Positions 41,691-51,980 of a stretch of 64,000 nt of DNA are shown piece after piece; position 1 is the first letter of the stretch; every line of letters starts with the position of its first letter. The DNA lies in the NCBI RefSeq assembly GCF_003751625.1, contig NZ_RJUL01000006.1, positions 248,001 through 312,000 of the forward strand, read 5' to 3'. The translations under genes and the position numbers were made by a program. The notes under the pieces were generated by a model. The model saw nothing but the letters and a program-made list of their open reading frames with translations, searched no databases and was not told the origin of the DNA. The DNA is from Gallaecimonas pentaromativorans (GTDB taxonomy: Bacteria > Pseudomonadota > Gammaproteobacteria > Enterobacterales > Gallaecimonadaceae).

Positions 41691-42800
41691 TTAGATATCT
41701 GCCAGGGGGTGCTGCCCCCAGGGACTCTCGAAGAATCGCGCCAGCACCTTGGGGTCCACTTCGGCAACGCTGCCAAAACGCCAGCGCGGCGCCTTGTCTT
41801 TATCCACCAAGAGCGCCCGTACCCCTTCCAAAAACTCGCCAAATTCGCCGCAGCGCCAAGAGAGCCCCGCCTCCATGCGAAACACCTCGGCAAGGCTCAT
41901 GTCTTTGCCGCGCTTGAGCTGCTCGAACACCACCGCCGCCGACAGCGGGCTGCCGTTTCGCAGGGTGTCGCGGGCGCGGGTAAGCCAGGGGTCGTCGGTT
42001 TCAAGACCGGTAATGGCCTGGACGATGGCGGCAAGGTCACCGCCCTTGCAGAGGCGGTCGATGGTGTCCTGGTGGGCTTTAACCTGGCCACGGGGCAACT
42101 TAGCCCGGGCCGGCATCTCCAGGGTTTTAAGGGCCTGGGTGAGCTTTTCGTGATTGAGGCTCAAGGTCTCGCCCCAATTGACATGGCAAAGGGCGTCAAA
42201 GAGCCGGCCTTTGTCTTCGGCGGGAATAAAGTGGTCTGCCAAGTCCACATAGAGGGCGTCGGCGGCGTTGATGTTGGCACCGGTCAGGCCCAAAAAGAGC
42301 CCGCTTTTACCCGGCATGCGCGACAAAAAGTAACTGCCGCCCACATCGGGATAAAGGCCGATGGTGATCTCCGGCATGGCGATGCGGGCGGTCTGGGTCA
42401 CCACCCGGTGGGAGGCGCCGCTCATCAACCCCAGGCCGCCGCCCATGATGATGCCGTGGCCCCACACCAGTACCGGTTTTTTCAAACAATGGATTTGATA
42501 ATCAAGGCGATATTCTTTGACAAAGAACCCCTCCACCGCCTTGCCGCCGTCGTCACTGCCGTTCATGGCGTTATACAAGGCCACCACGTCACCGCCGGCG
42601 CAAAAGGCTTTGTCCCCTGCCCCTTCCAGCACCACCATGGCGATGCGCGGGTCCGCATCCCAGGCCGCCAGCTGCGGCCCCAGGGCGTCAATCATGGCCT
42701 CGCTGAGGGCATTGAGGGATTTTTCACTGTTCAGGCGGGCCACACCGATGGCTTTGCCGTTGGCGGTGTCCAGTTCTTCGATTTGCAGGAATTCGGTCAT
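41691..42800 (-). CDS. 3-hydroxyisobutyryl-CoA hydrolase
   Basis: 369-residue crotonase-fold enzyme releasing CoA from 3-hydroxyisobutyryl-CoA. The long form with FCAGGDVVALYNAM, WGHGIIMGGGLGLMSGASHRV and MPEITIGLYPDVGGSYFLSRMPG (catalytic Glu and Asp) and the C-terminal extension mark the HIBCH type, not a plain hydratase. ATG 42800 overlaps the stop of the preceding hydratase (ATGA), which decides the start; a GTG four codons earlier is less likely. Part of the valine operon. Confidence 0.93.
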   Translation of the reverse strand: MTEFLQIEELDTANGKAIGVARLNSEKSLNALSEAMIDALGPQLAAWDADPRIAMVVLEGAGDKAFCAGGDVVALYNAMNGSDDGGKAVEGFFVKEYRLDYQIHCLKKPVLVWGHGIIMGGGLGLMSGASHRVVTQTARIAMPEITIGLYPDVGGSYFLSRMPGKSGLFLGLTGANINAADALYVDLADHFIPAEDKGRLFDALCHVNWGETLSLNHEKLTQALKTLEMPARAKLPRGQVKAHQDTIDRLCKGGDLAAIVQAITGLETDDPWLTRARDTLRNGSPLSAAVVFEQLKRGKDMSLAEVFRMEAGLSWRCGEFGEFLEGVRALLVDKDKAPRWRFGSVAEVDPKVLARFFESPWGQHPLADI

Positions 42801-43573
42801 GAGTTTTGCCACTTGGGTTGTCTTTTTTCCAAGAAAGCCTGCACACCTTCGCGTTGATCTTCGCCGTCAAAGAGTTTGACGAAGTATTCGCGCTCAAGAG
42901 CGCGACCCTTTTCCAGGGGCGCATGGCGGCAGGTCTGCACCAGCTTCTTGCAGTAGGCAACAGCCATGGGGCTCTGGTTCCCCACTTCTTGGGCCAAGGT
43001 CATGGCGGCGGCAAAGCTGTCGCCGGTGGCCACCACTTCTTCGACCAAACCGATCTCCAGCGCTTTGCGGGCCGTGACCTGCTCCCCGCAAAGGATAATG
43101 CGTTTTGCCCAGCCCTCCCCTACCAGGTGGGTGAGCAGTTGGGTGCCGCCAGCGCAGGGCAACAGCCCCACCCGAGCCTCGGGCAGCGCCATCAGCGCTT
43201 GCTCTTCGGCCACTCGCAAGTCGCAGGCCAGGGCCACTTCCAGGCCGCCGCCCATGGCATAACCGTTGATGGCGGCGATGGACACCCCGCGAAAATCGGC
43301 AAGGGTTTCAAAGGCGCGGCCAAAAAGGTGGGCCATCTCGCCCGCCACGTCTTTATCGCCGTCGGCAAAGACCTTGAGATCGGCGCCGGCGCTGAAGAAC
43401 TTTTCGCTGACCGAGCGCACTACCAGCGCATAGACGCTGCGGTTGGCGTTGAGCTCTTCTACCGTGGCGGCAAGGCCGCGCAGGCTCTCGGCTGTCCAGG
43501 TATTGGCCGGCGGGTTGTTGAGGGTCAGCACGGCAACGTGGCCGTCTATCTGCAAATCCAGTGGCGATTTCAC
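42797..43573 (-). CDS. enoyl-CoA hydratase
   Basis: 258-residue crotonase, expected to hydrate methacrylyl-CoA. FSAGADLKVFADGD and GYAMGGGLEVALACDLRV form the oxyanion hole, LPEARVGLLPCAGGTQLL has the first catalytic Glu. Where rat crotonase has its second Glu (AMEM), this protein reads AKRI; several LiuC-like homologues, including the one at 51186, also have Arg there. The start is GTG 43573 with AAGGAG at five bases. It lies between the acyl-CoA dehydrogenase and the CoA hydrolase. Confidence 0.92.
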   Translation of the reverse strand: MKSPLDLQIDGHVAVLTLNNPPANTWTAESLRGLAATVEELNANRSVYALVVRSVSEKFFSAGADLKVFADGDKDVAGEMAHLFGRAFETLADFRGVSIAAINGYAMGGGLEVALACDLRVAEEQALMALPEARVGLLPCAGGTQLLTHLVGEGWAKRIILCGEQVTARKALEIGLVEEVVATGDSFAAAMTLAQEVGNQSPMAVAYCKKLVQTCRHAPLEKGRALEREYFVKLFDGEDQREGVQAFLEKRQPKWQNS

Positions 43574-43582
43574 GATGGCTCC

Positions 43583-44740
43583 TTAGACGATGGGGTGGCG
43601 GTGCTCGGCGAGCAGGCGCCGGCCGATGATAAGACGCATGATCTCGTTGGTCCCTTCGAGGATCTGGTGCACCCGCACATCCCGAAGATGGCGCTCCAGC
43701 GGGTACTCACGGATATAACCGTAGCCGCCGTGCAGTTGCAGCGCCTGGTTGCACACCTCAAAACCCACGTCGGTAGCAAACCGCTTGGCCATGGCGCAAT
43801 AGGCGGTGCGTTCTGGGTCTTTCACGTCCAGCTTATAGGCCGCCAGGCGCACCAGTTGCCGGGCCGCCACCAGTTCGGTGGCCATGTCCGCCAATTTAAA
43901 TTGCAGCGCCTGGAAGGCGGCCAGGGGTTTGCCGAACTGGCTGCGCTCGGTCATGTAGCGGGTGGCCGTGTCCAGCGCCTGCTGGGCGGTGCCCACCGAG
44001 CAGGTGGCGATGTTAATGCGGCCGCCATCGAGCCCCATCATGGCGAATTTAAAGCCCTCGCCCTCTTCGCCCAGGCGATAGTGTTTGGGTACCCGCACCT
44101 TGTCGAAGGTAACCATCCGGGTGGGCTGGGCGTTCCAGCCCATTTTTTCCTCGGCCTTGCCGTATTCGATACCGGCGGCATCGGCCGGTACCACAAAGGC
44201 GCTAATGCCCGACGGGCCGGCCTCACCGGTACGGGCCATCACCACTAGCACCTGGGTGCTGCCGGCGCCGCTGATAAAGACCTTGGCCCCGGACAGCAGG
44301 TAGTCGTCACCGTCTTTGTCGGCGCGAGTACTGAGGTTGGCCGCATCGGAGCCGGCGCCCGGCTCGGTCAGGCAGTAAGAGGCGAGTTTTTCGCCGGTGA
44401 CCAGCGCTGGGCAAAACTCGTCAATCGCCTCCTTGGTGCCAAAGCTTGCCACCATCCAGGTGGCCATGTTGTGGATGGTCATAAAGGCAGTGGTGCTGGT
44501 GCAGCCCATGGCCAGTTGCTCGAACACGATGCTGGCATCGAGCCGGCTAAGGCCAAGGCCGCCGGCGGCTTCCGGGGTGTAGAGGCTTAAAAAGCCCAGC
44601 TCACCGGCCTGCCTTATCACCTCAACCGGGAAATAATGTTCTTTGTCCCAGCGGGCAGCATGGGGCGCCAGCTCACTGCTGGCAAACTGACGGGCGGTAT
44701 CTTCAAAGGCCTGCTGATCGTCGGTCAGATGAAAGTTCAT
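43583..44740 (-). CDS. acyl-CoA dehydrogenase, probable isobutyryl-CoA dehydrogenase
   Basis: 385-residue flavoenzyme that passes electrons to ETF. CLTEPGAGSDAANLSTRA is the FAD/substrate signature; RHLRDVRVHQILEGTNEIMRLIIGR has the catalytic Glu in LEGT, as in isobutyryl-CoA dehydrogenase and MCAD, unlike LiuA at 48355 which lacks it there. Context between mmsA and the hydratase supports the isobutyryl-CoA (and 2-methylbutyryl-CoA) role. Confidence 0.92.
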   Translation of the reverse strand: MNFHLTDDQQAFEDTARQFASSELAPHAARWDKEHYFPVEVIRQAGELGFLSLYTPEAAGGLGLSRLDASIVFEQLAMGCTSTTAFMTIHNMATWMVASFGTKEAIDEFCPALVTGEKLASYCLTEPGAGSDAANLSTRADKDGDDYLLSGAKVFISGAGSTQVLVVMARTGEAGPSGISAFVVPADAAGIEYGKAEEKMGWNAQPTRMVTFDKVRVPKHYRLGEEGEGFKFAMMGLDGGRINIATCSVGTAQQALDTATRYMTERSQFGKPLAAFQALQFKLADMATELVAARQLVRLAAYKLDVKDPERTAYCAMAKRFATDVGFEVCNQALQLHGGYGYIREYPLERHLRDVRVHQILEGTNEIMRLIIGRRLLAEHRHPIV

Positions 44741-44753
44741 GGCTCACACTCTT

Positions 44754-46244
44754 TTACTTCAGGTGGATGGTCATGTTGGGGCCAGCCGGGATGTCTCCTT
44801 CGAACCAGCGGGCGGTAACGGTTTTGGTTTCTGTGTAAAAACGCACCGCTTGCTTGCCGTAGGCGTGCTGGTCGCCATAGAAGGAGCCCTTCCAGCCGGT
44901 GAAGCTGAAAAACGGCAGCGGTACCGGGATAGGCACGTTGATCCCCACCTGGCCGACGCTGATTTTGTGCTGATACTTGCGGGCGGCAGCGCCGCTGGCG
45001 GTAAAGATGGAGGTGCCGTTGCCATAGGGGTTGGCGTTGACCACCTCAATGGCCTCATCCAGCGAGTCGACGTTCATCAGGCACAATACCGGCCCGAAAA
45101 TCTCTTCGTTGTAGATGCGCATGTCGGTGGTTACGTCGGCAAAGAGGGTCGGGCCAACCCAGTTGCCCTGCTCATAGCCCTTGACGGTAAAGGCCGAGCC
45201 GTCCAGCAGGCAGCGTGCGCCCTCTTCTTTACCGGCCTTGATGAGTTCCAGCACCCGCTCTTTGGCCTTGGGAGAAATCAGCGGGCCGTAGGCCGCCTGG
45301 TTATCGTTCCAAAGGCCAGGGGTCACCTCGCCTAGGGCTTGTTGGATGTCTTCGGCCCAGGCCTGGGTTTCACCCACCAGCACCACCACCGAGATGGCCA
45401 TGCAGCGCTGGCCGGCGGCCCCGACCGAGGCACCGACGATGTTGCTGATCACCTGCTCTTTATTGGCATCGGGCATCACCACCATGTGGTTTTTGGCGCC
45501 GGCAAAGGCTTGTACCCGCTTGAGGTTCTCGGTGCCGCGCCGATAAATATATTGGCCAACCGGCACCGACCCCACGAAGGACAGCGCCTTAACGGCCTGG
45601 TGGTCGAGCAGGAAGTCTACCTGCTCCTTGCCGCCGTGAATCACTTGCAGCACCCCTTCAGGCGCGCCGGCTTCCACAAAGAGCTCCACCAACCGGGTTG
45701 GGGTCATGGGATCTTGCTCTGAGGGCTTAAGGATAAAAGTGTTACCGCAGGCGATGGCCAGCGGGAACATCCACAGCGGGATCATGGCCGGGAAGTTAAA
45801 CGGCGTGATACCGGCGCACACCCCAAGAGGCTGGGTGAGACTGTAGCAGTCGATGCTGCGAGCTACGTTCTCCACCGTTTCGCCCATCATCAGGCTGGCG
45901 ATGTTGGCGGCATGCTCCACCACCTCAATGCCGCGCCACACGTCGCCTTTGGCATCTTCAAAGGTTTTGCCGGTCTCAAGGGAGAGAATTTCGGCGATTT
46001 CATCGTGGTGGGTTTTCAAAAGGTGCTGGTAGCGCAACATCAACCGGGCCCGCTCCGACACCGGCGTCTCCCGCCAACTCTCAAAGGCGCGCTGGGCGCT
46101 ATCCACCGCGGCCTGCATCTCGCTTTGGGTGGCACAGGGCACCCGGGCGATAACGCTGTTATCCGCCGGGTTGGTTACGTCGATAAAGGTGTCAGCCTGG
46201 CTCTGGGTGAAGTGGCCATCAATAAAAAGCGGAAGGGTTTTCAT
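44754..46244 (-). CDS. mmsA: methylmalonate-semialdehyde dehydrogenase (CoA-acylating)
   Basis: 496-residue aldehyde dehydrogenase turning methylmalonate semialdehyde into propionyl-CoA. [56 protein letters not shown] and [16 protein letters not shown] (catalytic Cys) are MmsA signatures; the missing general-base Glu and NH-M in GAKNHMV mark CoA-acylating members. Second gene of the operon, 11 bases after the thiolase stop. Confidence 0.95.
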   Translation of the reverse strand: MKTLPLFIDGHFTQSQADTFIDVTNPADNSVIARVPCATQSEMQAAVDSAQRAFESWRETPVSERARLMLRYQHLLKTHHDEIAEILSLETGKTFEDAKGDVWRGIEVVEHAANIASLMMGETVENVARSIDCYSLTQPLGVCAGITPFNFPAMIPLWMFPLAIACGNTFILKPSEQDPMTPTRLVELFVEAGAPEGVLQVIHGGKEQVDFLLDHQAVKALSFVGSVPVGQYIYRRGTENLKRVQAFAGAKNHMVVMPDANKEQVISNIVGASVGAAGQRCMAISVVVLVGETQAWAEDIQQALGEVTPGLWNDNQAAYGPLISPKAKERVLELIKAGKEEGARCLLDGSAFTVKGYEQGNWVGPTLFADVTTDMRIYNEEIFGPVLCLMNVDSLDEAIEVVNANPYGNGTSIFTASGAAARKYQHKISVGQVGINVPIPVPLPFFSFTGWKGSFYGDQHAYGKQAVRFYTETKTVTARWFEGDIPAGPNMTIHLK

Positions 46245-46255
46245 CGTGCCGGTCC

Positions 46256-47428
46256 TTAGATGAGTTCGATGGCAACGGCCGTGGCTTCACCACCGCCGAT
46301 ACAAAGGGAAGCAACGCCGCGTTTGAGGCCGCGCTGCTTAAGAGCATGGATAAGGGTTACCAGCAGCCGCGCGCCGGTACAGCCTATGGGGTGGCCTAGG
46401 GCACAGGCGCCGCCGTTAACGTTGACCTTGCTGTGGGGCAGCCCCAGTTCGTTGATGGCCAGCATCGCCACCATGGCAAAGGCTTCGTTTATCTCGAAAA
46501 GATCCACCTCGTCCTTGTGCCAGCCCACCTTATCGAGGAGCTTTTGAATGGCACCAACCGGCGCAATGGTAAATTCGCTGGGGTGCTGGGCGTGCTGCAC
46601 TTGGCCCTTGATGCGGGCAAGCGGGCTAAGGCCTCGGCGCTCGGCGTCTTCTTCGCGCATCAGCACCAAGGCGGCGGCGCCGTCAGAAATAGAAGAGGCG
46701 TTGGCGGCGGTGATGGAGCCGTCTTTGGCAAAAGCCGGGCGCAGGGTGGGTATTTTTTCAGGCGCGGCCTTACCCGGTTGCTCGTCCACCTCAACCTGCA
46801 CTTCGCCCTTGCGGGTTTTAACGGTGACCGGGGTGATTTCGTCGGCAAAGTAACCGTTGGCGATGGCAGCCTTGGCACGGGTTAGGGACTCAATGGCAAA
46901 GGTGTCCATGGCCTCGCGGCTAAGCTGATACTCATCGGCGGTGTCCTGGGCAAAAGAGCCCATCAGGCGGCCACTGTAGGCATCTTCGAGGCCATCTAAG
47001 AACATGTGATCTTTGATTTCGCCATGGCCCATTCGAAGGCCGCCCCGGGCTTTTGGCATTAGGTAAGGGGCGTTGGTCATGGACTCCATGCCGCCAGCCA
47101 CCACCGCATCGGCGCTGCCGGCCAAGAGCAGGTCGTGGGCCAGCATCACGGTTTTCATCCCCGAGCCACACACCTTGTTGACGGTGGTGGCGCCGCAGCT
47201 GTCGGGCAGCCCGGCATGGCGGCTGGCCTGGCGGGCCGGCGCCTGACCAAGCCCGGCGGGTAGCACGCAGCCCATCAGGGTTTCGCTGATATCGGCAGGT
47301 TTAAGACCGGCGCGGCTCACCGCCGCCTTGATGGCCGCCGCCCCAAGCAATGGGGCCGGCATATCACTCAGGGCACCTTGAAAAGCCCCCATGGCGGTGC
47401 GGGCCGCCCCCAGGATCACGATAGACAT
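46256..47428 (-). CDS. acetyl-CoA acetyltransferase (thiolase)
   Basis: 390-residue thiolase. Catalytic residues: Cys in [12 protein letters not shown], His in NEAFAMVAM and [21 protein letters not shown], Cys in [15 protein letters not shown]. First gene of the leftward operon with valine enzymes; it may cleave 2-methylacetoacetyl-CoA (isoleucine) as well as acetoacetyl-CoA (inference). AGGAGTTAAGTC precedes ATG 47428. A LiuR-like palindrome lies 48-63 bases upstream. Confidence 0.95.
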   Translation of the reverse strand: MSIVILGAARTAMGAFQGALSDMPAPLLGAAAIKAAVSRAGLKPADISETLMGCVLPAGLGQAPARQASRHAGLPDSCGATTVNKVCGSGMKTVMLAHDLLLAGSADAVVAGGMESMTNAPYLMPKARGGLRMGHGEIKDHMFLDGLEDAYSGRLMGSFAQDTADEYQLSREAMDTFAIESLTRAKAAIANGYFADEITPVTVKTRKGEVQVEVDEQPGKAAPEKIPTLRPAFAKDGSITAANASSISDGAAALVLMREEDAERRGLSPLARIKGQVQHAQHPSEFTIAPVGAIQKLLDKVGWHKDEVDLFEINEAFAMVAMLAINELGLPHSKVNVNGGACALGHPIGCTGARLLVTLIHALKQRGLKRGVASLCIGGGEATAVAIELI

Positions 47429-47475
47429 GACTTAACTCCTTAAAGCATTGGTCACAGCCTATCGCATGATTAACG

Positions 47476-47491
47476 TTTACGGCAACGTAAA
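47476..47491 (-). promoter_or_regulatory. LiuR-like operator before the thiolase/valine operon
   Basis: TTTAC-GGCAAC-GTAAA. An overlapping second copy, TTAAC-GTTTAC-GGCAA, begins at 47470. Same palindrome type as the sites before liuR and etfB. Confidence 0.65.
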
Positions 47492-47521
47492 GATAAAATT
47501 CACAAGACCCGCTTAAATAGA

Positions 47522-47573
47522 CTCTCAACCGGTGAGAGCCATTCCTTTTAGCCGCTCTCGCTAGCGGCTAAAA
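47522..47573. repeat. two adjacent stem-loops in the liuR/thiolase gap
   Basis: CTCTCA/TGAGAG (47522-47538) and TTTTAGCCGCT/AGCGGCTAAAA (47546-47573, 11 bp, six-base loop). Neither is followed by a U-run on either strand, so they are not ordinary terminators. The remainder of the 479-base gap (47429-47907) holds the two LiuR-like sites and no convincing gene. Confidence 0.6.
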
Positions 47574-47865
47574 AAACACCTGCCGTTCTCCCTCTTCCTC
47601 TGCCTCCACTGGAAGGTCTTTTGCACAAAAAAGCGGCCGTCAGCGTTAAAGGCAAGCTTTAGACTAAGGTCGAATTTATAAATTATCGTAAACAGTGATT
47701 TGCCTCCGAGGTAAGCGGTATACAAAGGGGCATTTTTATGCCTTATATGGTAGTGTTGTTAACTTACAACAGCACTGACACCCCTTGATGAGGCTTGCCT
47801 TTTCAAGGCGAGAAAGCCAGTCTAGACAGTAGTTTGCGTGTTAATTTCCCCCGAGCACCGCAGAC

Positions 47866-47881
47866 TTTACCTTTACGTAAA
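47866..47881 (+). promoter_or_regulatory. LiuR-like operator before liuR
   Basis: TTTAC-CTTTAC-GTAAA, 27 bases before the liuR start. The left arm could serve as a -35 box (TTTACC, 17 bases, TAAGGT), so binding would repress its own operon. Confidence 0.65.
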
Positions 47882-47907
47882 CTTCCAGTAAGGTAGTAGC
47901 ATCGACG

Positions 47908-48327
47908 ATGAGCCAAGACACCATGTCCAACATCACTTACAGCATCAGCGAGCTGGCAAAAGAATTCGATATCACCACCCGGTCGATTCGATTCTATGAA
48001 GATCAAGGTTTGATCACCCCAGAGCGTAAAGGACAAACCCGTATCTACAATCGCCAGGACAGAGTGCGTTTGAAGCTGACCCTGCGCGGTAAAAGGTTGG
48101 GCTTTTCCCTGGCTGAGATCCGTAAGTTGTTCGATCTGTATGATGCCGACAAATCCTCGCTCACCCAGCTACACACCATGCTGGAGCTGGTTTCCGAGAA
48201 GAAAGCGGCATTGGAGCAGCAGATGGAAGACATCAAAGTGGTGCTCATGGAACTGACGTCGGCAGAAACCCGCTGCCGTAGCGCCTTGGACGAGATCAAC
48301 AACAAGAAAAAGGCCAGCGGCAGCTAA
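47908..48327 (+). CDS. liuR: MerR family regulator of branched-chain amino acid catabolism
   Basis: 139 residues. YSISELAKEFDITTRSIRFYEDQGLITPERKGQTRIYNRQD is the MerR winged helix; a long dimerisation helix follows (LHTMLELVSEKKAALEQQMEDIKVVLMELTS). LiuR proteins in gammaproteobacteria repress leucine and isovalerate genes, and this one heads the liuABCDE operon. Start ATG 47908; an in-frame ATG at 47923 is an alternative since neither has a clear ribosome site. Likely binds TTTAC-N6-GTAAA type sites. Confidence 0.93.
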   Translation: MSQDTMSNITYSISELAKEFDITTRSIRFYEDQGLITPERKGQTRIYNRQDRVRLKLTLRGKRLGFSLAEIRKLFDLYDADKSSLTQLHTMLELVSEKKAALEQQMEDIKVVLMELTSAETRCRSALDEINNKKKASGS

Positions 48328-48354
48328 ACACCACGCATCTCGGGGGAGACGCTG

Positions 48355-49524
48355 ATGATTAGCCCGTTCAAGAGCCTGAACTTCGGTTTGGGCGATACCG
48401 CGGACATGCTCCGCGAACACGTCAACCATTTCGCCCGCGAGGTCATTGCACCCCGCGCCGCGCAAATCGACCACGACAACCTTTTTCCCAACGAACTGTG
48501 GCCCCGTTTCGGTGAAATGGGCCTGCTGGGCGTAACCGTCTCGGAAGAATACGGTGGCGCCGGCATGGGCTATCTCGAACATGTGCTGGCCATGGAAGAA
48601 ATCTCCCGGGCCAGCGCCTCGGTGGGGCTTTCTTACGGCGCCCACTCCAATCTCTGCGTCAACCAGATCTACCGCAACGGCTCTGCCGAGCAAAAGCAAA
48701 AATATCTGCCCAAACTCATCAGCGGCGAGCATATCGGCGCCCTGGCCATGTCTGAGCCCAATGCTGGCTCTGACGTCGTATCCATGAAGCTCAGCGCCCG
48801 CGACGCCGGTGACCATTTTGTGCTGAACGGCACCAAGATGTGGATCACCAACGGCCCCGACGCCCACACCTATGTGGTGTACGCCAAGACCGACACCAGC
48901 AAGGGCCCCCACGGCATTACCGCCTTTATTATCGAGCGCGGCTTCAAGGGCTTCTCCCAGGCCCAAAAGCTCGACAAGCTGGGCATGCGCGGCTCCAACA
49001 CCTGCGAGCTGGTGTTTGAAGACTGCATTGTGCCCAAGGAAAACATCCTTGGTGAGCTGAACCAGGGGGTGCGGGTGCTGATGAGCGGCCTCGATTACGA
49101 GCGGGTGGTGCTGTCTGGCGGCCCTCTTGGCATCATGCAGGCCTGCATGGATGTGGTGGTGCCCTACGTCAACGAGCGCGAGCAGTTTGGCCAGGCCATC
49201 GGCAGCTTCCAACTGGTACAGGGCAAGCTGGCCGACATGTATACCCGCATGAACGCCGCCCGCGCCTACGTCTATACCGTGGCCCGCGCCTGCGACAGGG
49301 GTGAGACCACCCGCAAGGACGCCGCCGGCGTTATTTTGTATTCCGCGGAACTGGCCACCCAAATGGCGCTGGATGCCATCCAACTGCTGGGCGGTAACGG
49401 TTACATCAACGAATATCCCACCGGCCGGTTGCTGCGCGACGCTAAGCTCTATGAGATTGGCGCCGGCACCTCCGAGATCCGCCGCATGCTCATTGGCCGT
49501 GAACTCGTAAACGAGTCCCGCTGA
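48355..49524 (+). CDS. liuA: isovaleryl-CoA dehydrogenase
   Basis: 389-residue flavoenzyme oxidising isovaleryl-CoA to 3-methylcrotonyl-CoA. [16 protein letters not shown] is the FAD signature. The catalytic Glu is in [11 protein letters not shown], and the usual C-terminal position reads [12 protein letters not shown] with Gly, the arrangement of isovaleryl-CoA dehydrogenases. GGGGGAG lies before ATG 48355. Second gene of the liu operon; electrons go to ETF. Confidence 0.96.
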   Translation: MISPFKSLNFGLGDTADMLREHVNHFAREVIAPRAAQIDHDNLFPNELWPRFGEMGLLGVTVSEEYGGAGMGYLEHVLAMEEISRASASVGLSYGAHSNLCVNQIYRNGSAEQKQKYLPKLISGEHIGALAMSEPNAGSDVVSMKLSARDAGDHFVLNGTKMWITNGPDAHTYVVYAKTDTSKGPHGITAFIIERGFKGFSQAQKLDKLGMRGSNTCELVFEDCIVPKENILGELNQGVRVLMSGLDYERVVLSGGPLGIMQACMDVVVPYVNEREQFGQAIGSFQLVQGKLADMYTRMNAARAYVYTVARACDRGETTRKDAAGVILYSAELATQMALDAIQLLGGNGYINEYPTGRLLRDAKLYEIGAGTSEIRRMLIGRELVNESR

Positions 49525-49571
49525 GTCGTTGTGACAGGCGGCCTTGAGCCGCCTTGAAAAAGGGCCTGTCG

Positions 49572-51176
49572 ATGATCCTGTCATCCAATATCAACACCAA
49601 AAGTGACACCTTCTTGCAAAAAGACGCCGCCATGCGCGCCTTGGTGGCCGATCTGCAGGAAAAAATTACCACCCTCACCCAAGGCGGCGGTGCCAAGGCC
49701 TGTGAGCGGCACAAGTCGCGCGGCAAGCTGCTGGCCAGGGAGCGTATCGATTTATTGCTCGATGCCGGTTCGGCATTTTTGGAAATCGCCCAATTGGCCG
49801 CTTTTAATGTCTATGAAGACTATGTGCCCTGTGCCGGCGTGGTGGCCGGTATTGGCCGGGTCAGTGGCGTCGAGTGCATGATTGTGGCCAACGACGCCAC
49901 CGTCAAAGGCGGTACCTATTACCCGCTGACGGTCAAAAAACATCTGCGCGCCCAGGAGATAGCCGCCCGCTGTCACCTGCCCTGCCTTTATCTGGTGGAC
50001 TCCGGCGGCGCCTTCTTGCCTCGCCAGGACGAAGTGTTCCCCGACCGGGACCATTTCGGCCGCATCTTCTTTAACCAGGCACAGATGTCTGCCAAAGGCA
50101 TACCGCAGGTGGCGGTGGTGATGGGGCTTTGTACCGCCGGCGGCGCCTATGTGCCGGCCATGGCCGACGAGTCCATCATAGTGCGGGGCCAAGGCACCAT
50201 CTTTCTGGCCGGGCCGCCGCTGGTTAAAGCCGCCACCGGTGAAGAAGTGAGCGCCGAAGACTTAGGGGGCGCCGATGTGCACTGCAAGGTGAGCGGCGTA
50301 GCCGACCACTACGCCCAGGATGACGCCCATGCCCTGGCCATGGCCCGTGACGCCATCGCCAACCTCAACTGGCAAAAGCCCCAGCGGTTGGCCCTCAAGG
50401 CGCCCAAGCCGCCCCGTTTCCGGGCCGAAGAGCTGTACGGCATTGTCGGCACCGACCTTAAAAAGCCCTTTGATGTCAAAGAGGTTATTGCAAGGCTGGT
50501 AGACGACTCCGAATTTCACGAATTCAAGGCGCTGTACGGCCCTACCCTGGTGTGCGGCTTTGCCCATATTCAGGGCTACCCGGTGGGCATTGTCGCCAAC
50601 AACGGCATCCTCTTTAGTGAAAGCGCCCAAAAAGGCGCCCACTTCATCGAGCTTTGCTGCCAGCGCAAGGTGCCGCTGGTGTTCTTGCAGAACATCACCG
50701 GCTTTATGGTGGGCCAGAAATACGAGGCCGAGGGCATTGCCAAGCACGGCGCCAAGATGGTCACCGCAGTAAGCTGCGCCAGCGTGCCCAAGTTCACCTT
50801 GGTGATTGGCGGCTCCTATGGCGCCGGTAACTACGGCATGTGTGGCCGCGCTTACGACCCCACCCTGATGTGGATGTGGCCCAATGCCCGGGTATCGGTC
50901 ATGGGCGGCGAGCAGGCTGCCGGGGTGCTGGCCACCGTCACCCGCGACAACAAGGCCAAGCAGGGTGAAAGCTGGAGCGACGAGCAGGAAAAAGCCTTCA
51001 AGGCGCCTATCATCGAACAGTACGAGCAGCAGGGGCACCCCTACTATGCCTCGGCCCGGCTTTGGGACGACGGCATTATCGATCCGGCCCAAAGCCGCGA
51101 GGTATTGGCCCTGGCCCTGGCTGCCTCCCTCAACGCACCGATAGCCGAGACACGCTTTGGCGTGTTCCGCATGTAA
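49572..51176 (+). CDS. liuB: 3-methylcrotonyl-CoA carboxylase, carboxyltransferase (beta) subunit
   Basis: 534-residue carboxyltransferase moving CO2 from biotin on LiuD to 3-methylcrotonyl-CoA. [42 protein letters not shown] and [21 protein letters not shown]-type segments are typical. I choose ATG 49572 because AAGGG lies about eight bases before it and family members start near ILSS; the frame could run six codons further up to 49554. Confidence 0.95.
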   Translation: MILSSNINTKSDTFLQKDAAMRALVADLQEKITTLTQGGGAKACERHKSRGKLLARERIDLLLDAGSAFLEIAQLAAFNVYEDYVPCAGVVAGIGRVSGVECMIVANDATVKGGTYYPLTVKKHLRAQEIAARCHLPCLYLVDSGGAFLPRQDEVFPDRDHFGRIFFNQAQMSAKGIPQVAVVMGLCTAGGAYVPAMADESIIVRGQGTIFLAGPPLVKAATGEEVSAEDLGGADVHCKVSGVADHYAQDDAHALAMARDAIANLNWQKPQRLALKAPKPPRFRAEELYGIVGTDLKKPFDVKEVIARLVDDSEFHEFKALYGPTLVCGFAHIQGYPVGIVANNGILFSESAQKGAHFIELCCQRKVPLVFLQNITGFMVGQKYEAEGIAKHGAKMVTAVSCASVPKFTLVIGGSYGAGNYGMCGRAYDPTLMWMWPNARVSVMGGEQAAGVLATVTRDNKAKQGESWSDEQEKAFKAPIIEQYEQQGHPYYASARLWDDGIIDPAQSREVLALALAASLNAPIAETRFGVFRM

Positions 51177-51185
51177 GGAGAGATC

Positions 51186-51980
51186 ATGGATTGGTTAATC
51201 ACCGACATCGACCCGCGCGGGGTAGCCACCCTTTGCCTGAACCGGCCGGACAAATTCAACGCCTTTGACGACGCCCTCATAGGCGAGCTGGTACAAGCCC
51301 TGGCGGAACTGGCCGAAGAGCCCAAGCTGCGGCTACTGGTGCTAAAAGCCGAGGGCAAGCACTTCTCCGCCGGCGCCGACCTTAACTGGATGCAGCGCCA
51401 GGTGACCCAGAGTTTTGACCAAAACCTGGCCGAGGCCGAGGCCCTGGCCGAGTTGATGATGCGCTTAGACAGCTTCCCTCACCCCACGGTGTGCCGCGTG
51501 CAAGGCAGCGCCTTTGGCGGCGCCTTGGGCCTCATCGCCTGTTGCGACGTGGCGGTGGCCAGTGACGATGCCAAGTTCTGTCTGTCCGAAGTAAAGCTCG
51601 GCCTGGTGCCGGCGGTGATCAGCCCCTATATGGTGCGCAGCATCGGTTATCGCCAAACCCGCCGCTACGCGCTGACAGCCGAGCGCTTCGATGCCGCTAC
51701 GGCCCTTGATTTATCCTTGGTGCACGACGTGGTGCCGGCCGCCAGCCTTGACGACAAGGTCGAGCAGTTCGTCAACCAACTGCTGGCCAACGGCCCACAG
51801 GCGCTGACCGCCTGCAAGCTGCTCCTTGAGCATGTGGCCACCCAGCCCCTGGACAACGAGCTACGCCACTTTACCGCCAATGAAATCGCCCGCATTCGCA
51901 TCAGCCCCGAAGGCCAGGAAGGTCTGAAAGCCTTCTTTGACAAGCGCCCGCCGGGCTGGCAGGGGAAACGCCGTGTTTAA
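51186..51980 (+). CDS. liuC: 3-methylglutaconyl-CoA hydratase
   Basis: 264-residue crotonase hydrating 3-methylglutaconyl-CoA to HMG-CoA. FSAGADLNWMQ and GSAFGGALGLIACCDVAVA form the oxyanion hole; SEVKLGLVPAVISPYMVRSIGYRQTRRYALT is typical of LiuC. AAGGAGAGATC precedes ATG 51186. Nine bases after liuB, and it overlaps liuD by eight. Confidence 0.94.
   Translation: MDWLITDIDPRGVATLCLNRPDKFNAFDDALIGELVQALAELAEEPKLRLLVLKAEGKHFSAGADLNWMQRQVTQSFDQNLAEAEALAELMMRLDSFPHPTVCRVQGSAFGGALGLIACCDVAVASDDAKFCLSEVKLGLVPAVISPYMVRSIGYRQTRRYALTAERFDAATALDLSLVHDVVPAASLDDKVEQFVNQLLANGPQALTACKLLLEHVATQPLDNELRHFTANEIARIRISPEGQEGLKAFFDKRPPGWQGKRRV

Noticed and set aside
47738-47788. 16-codon plus-strand frame with AAGGGG before ATG in the liuR gap
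   Set aside because: Too short, no promoter that I can place, and no link to the downstream gene.
48169-49584. 471-codon frame antisense to liuA
   Set aside because: Typical shadow of a GC-rich coding region; His/Gly/Ala-rich and no domain.
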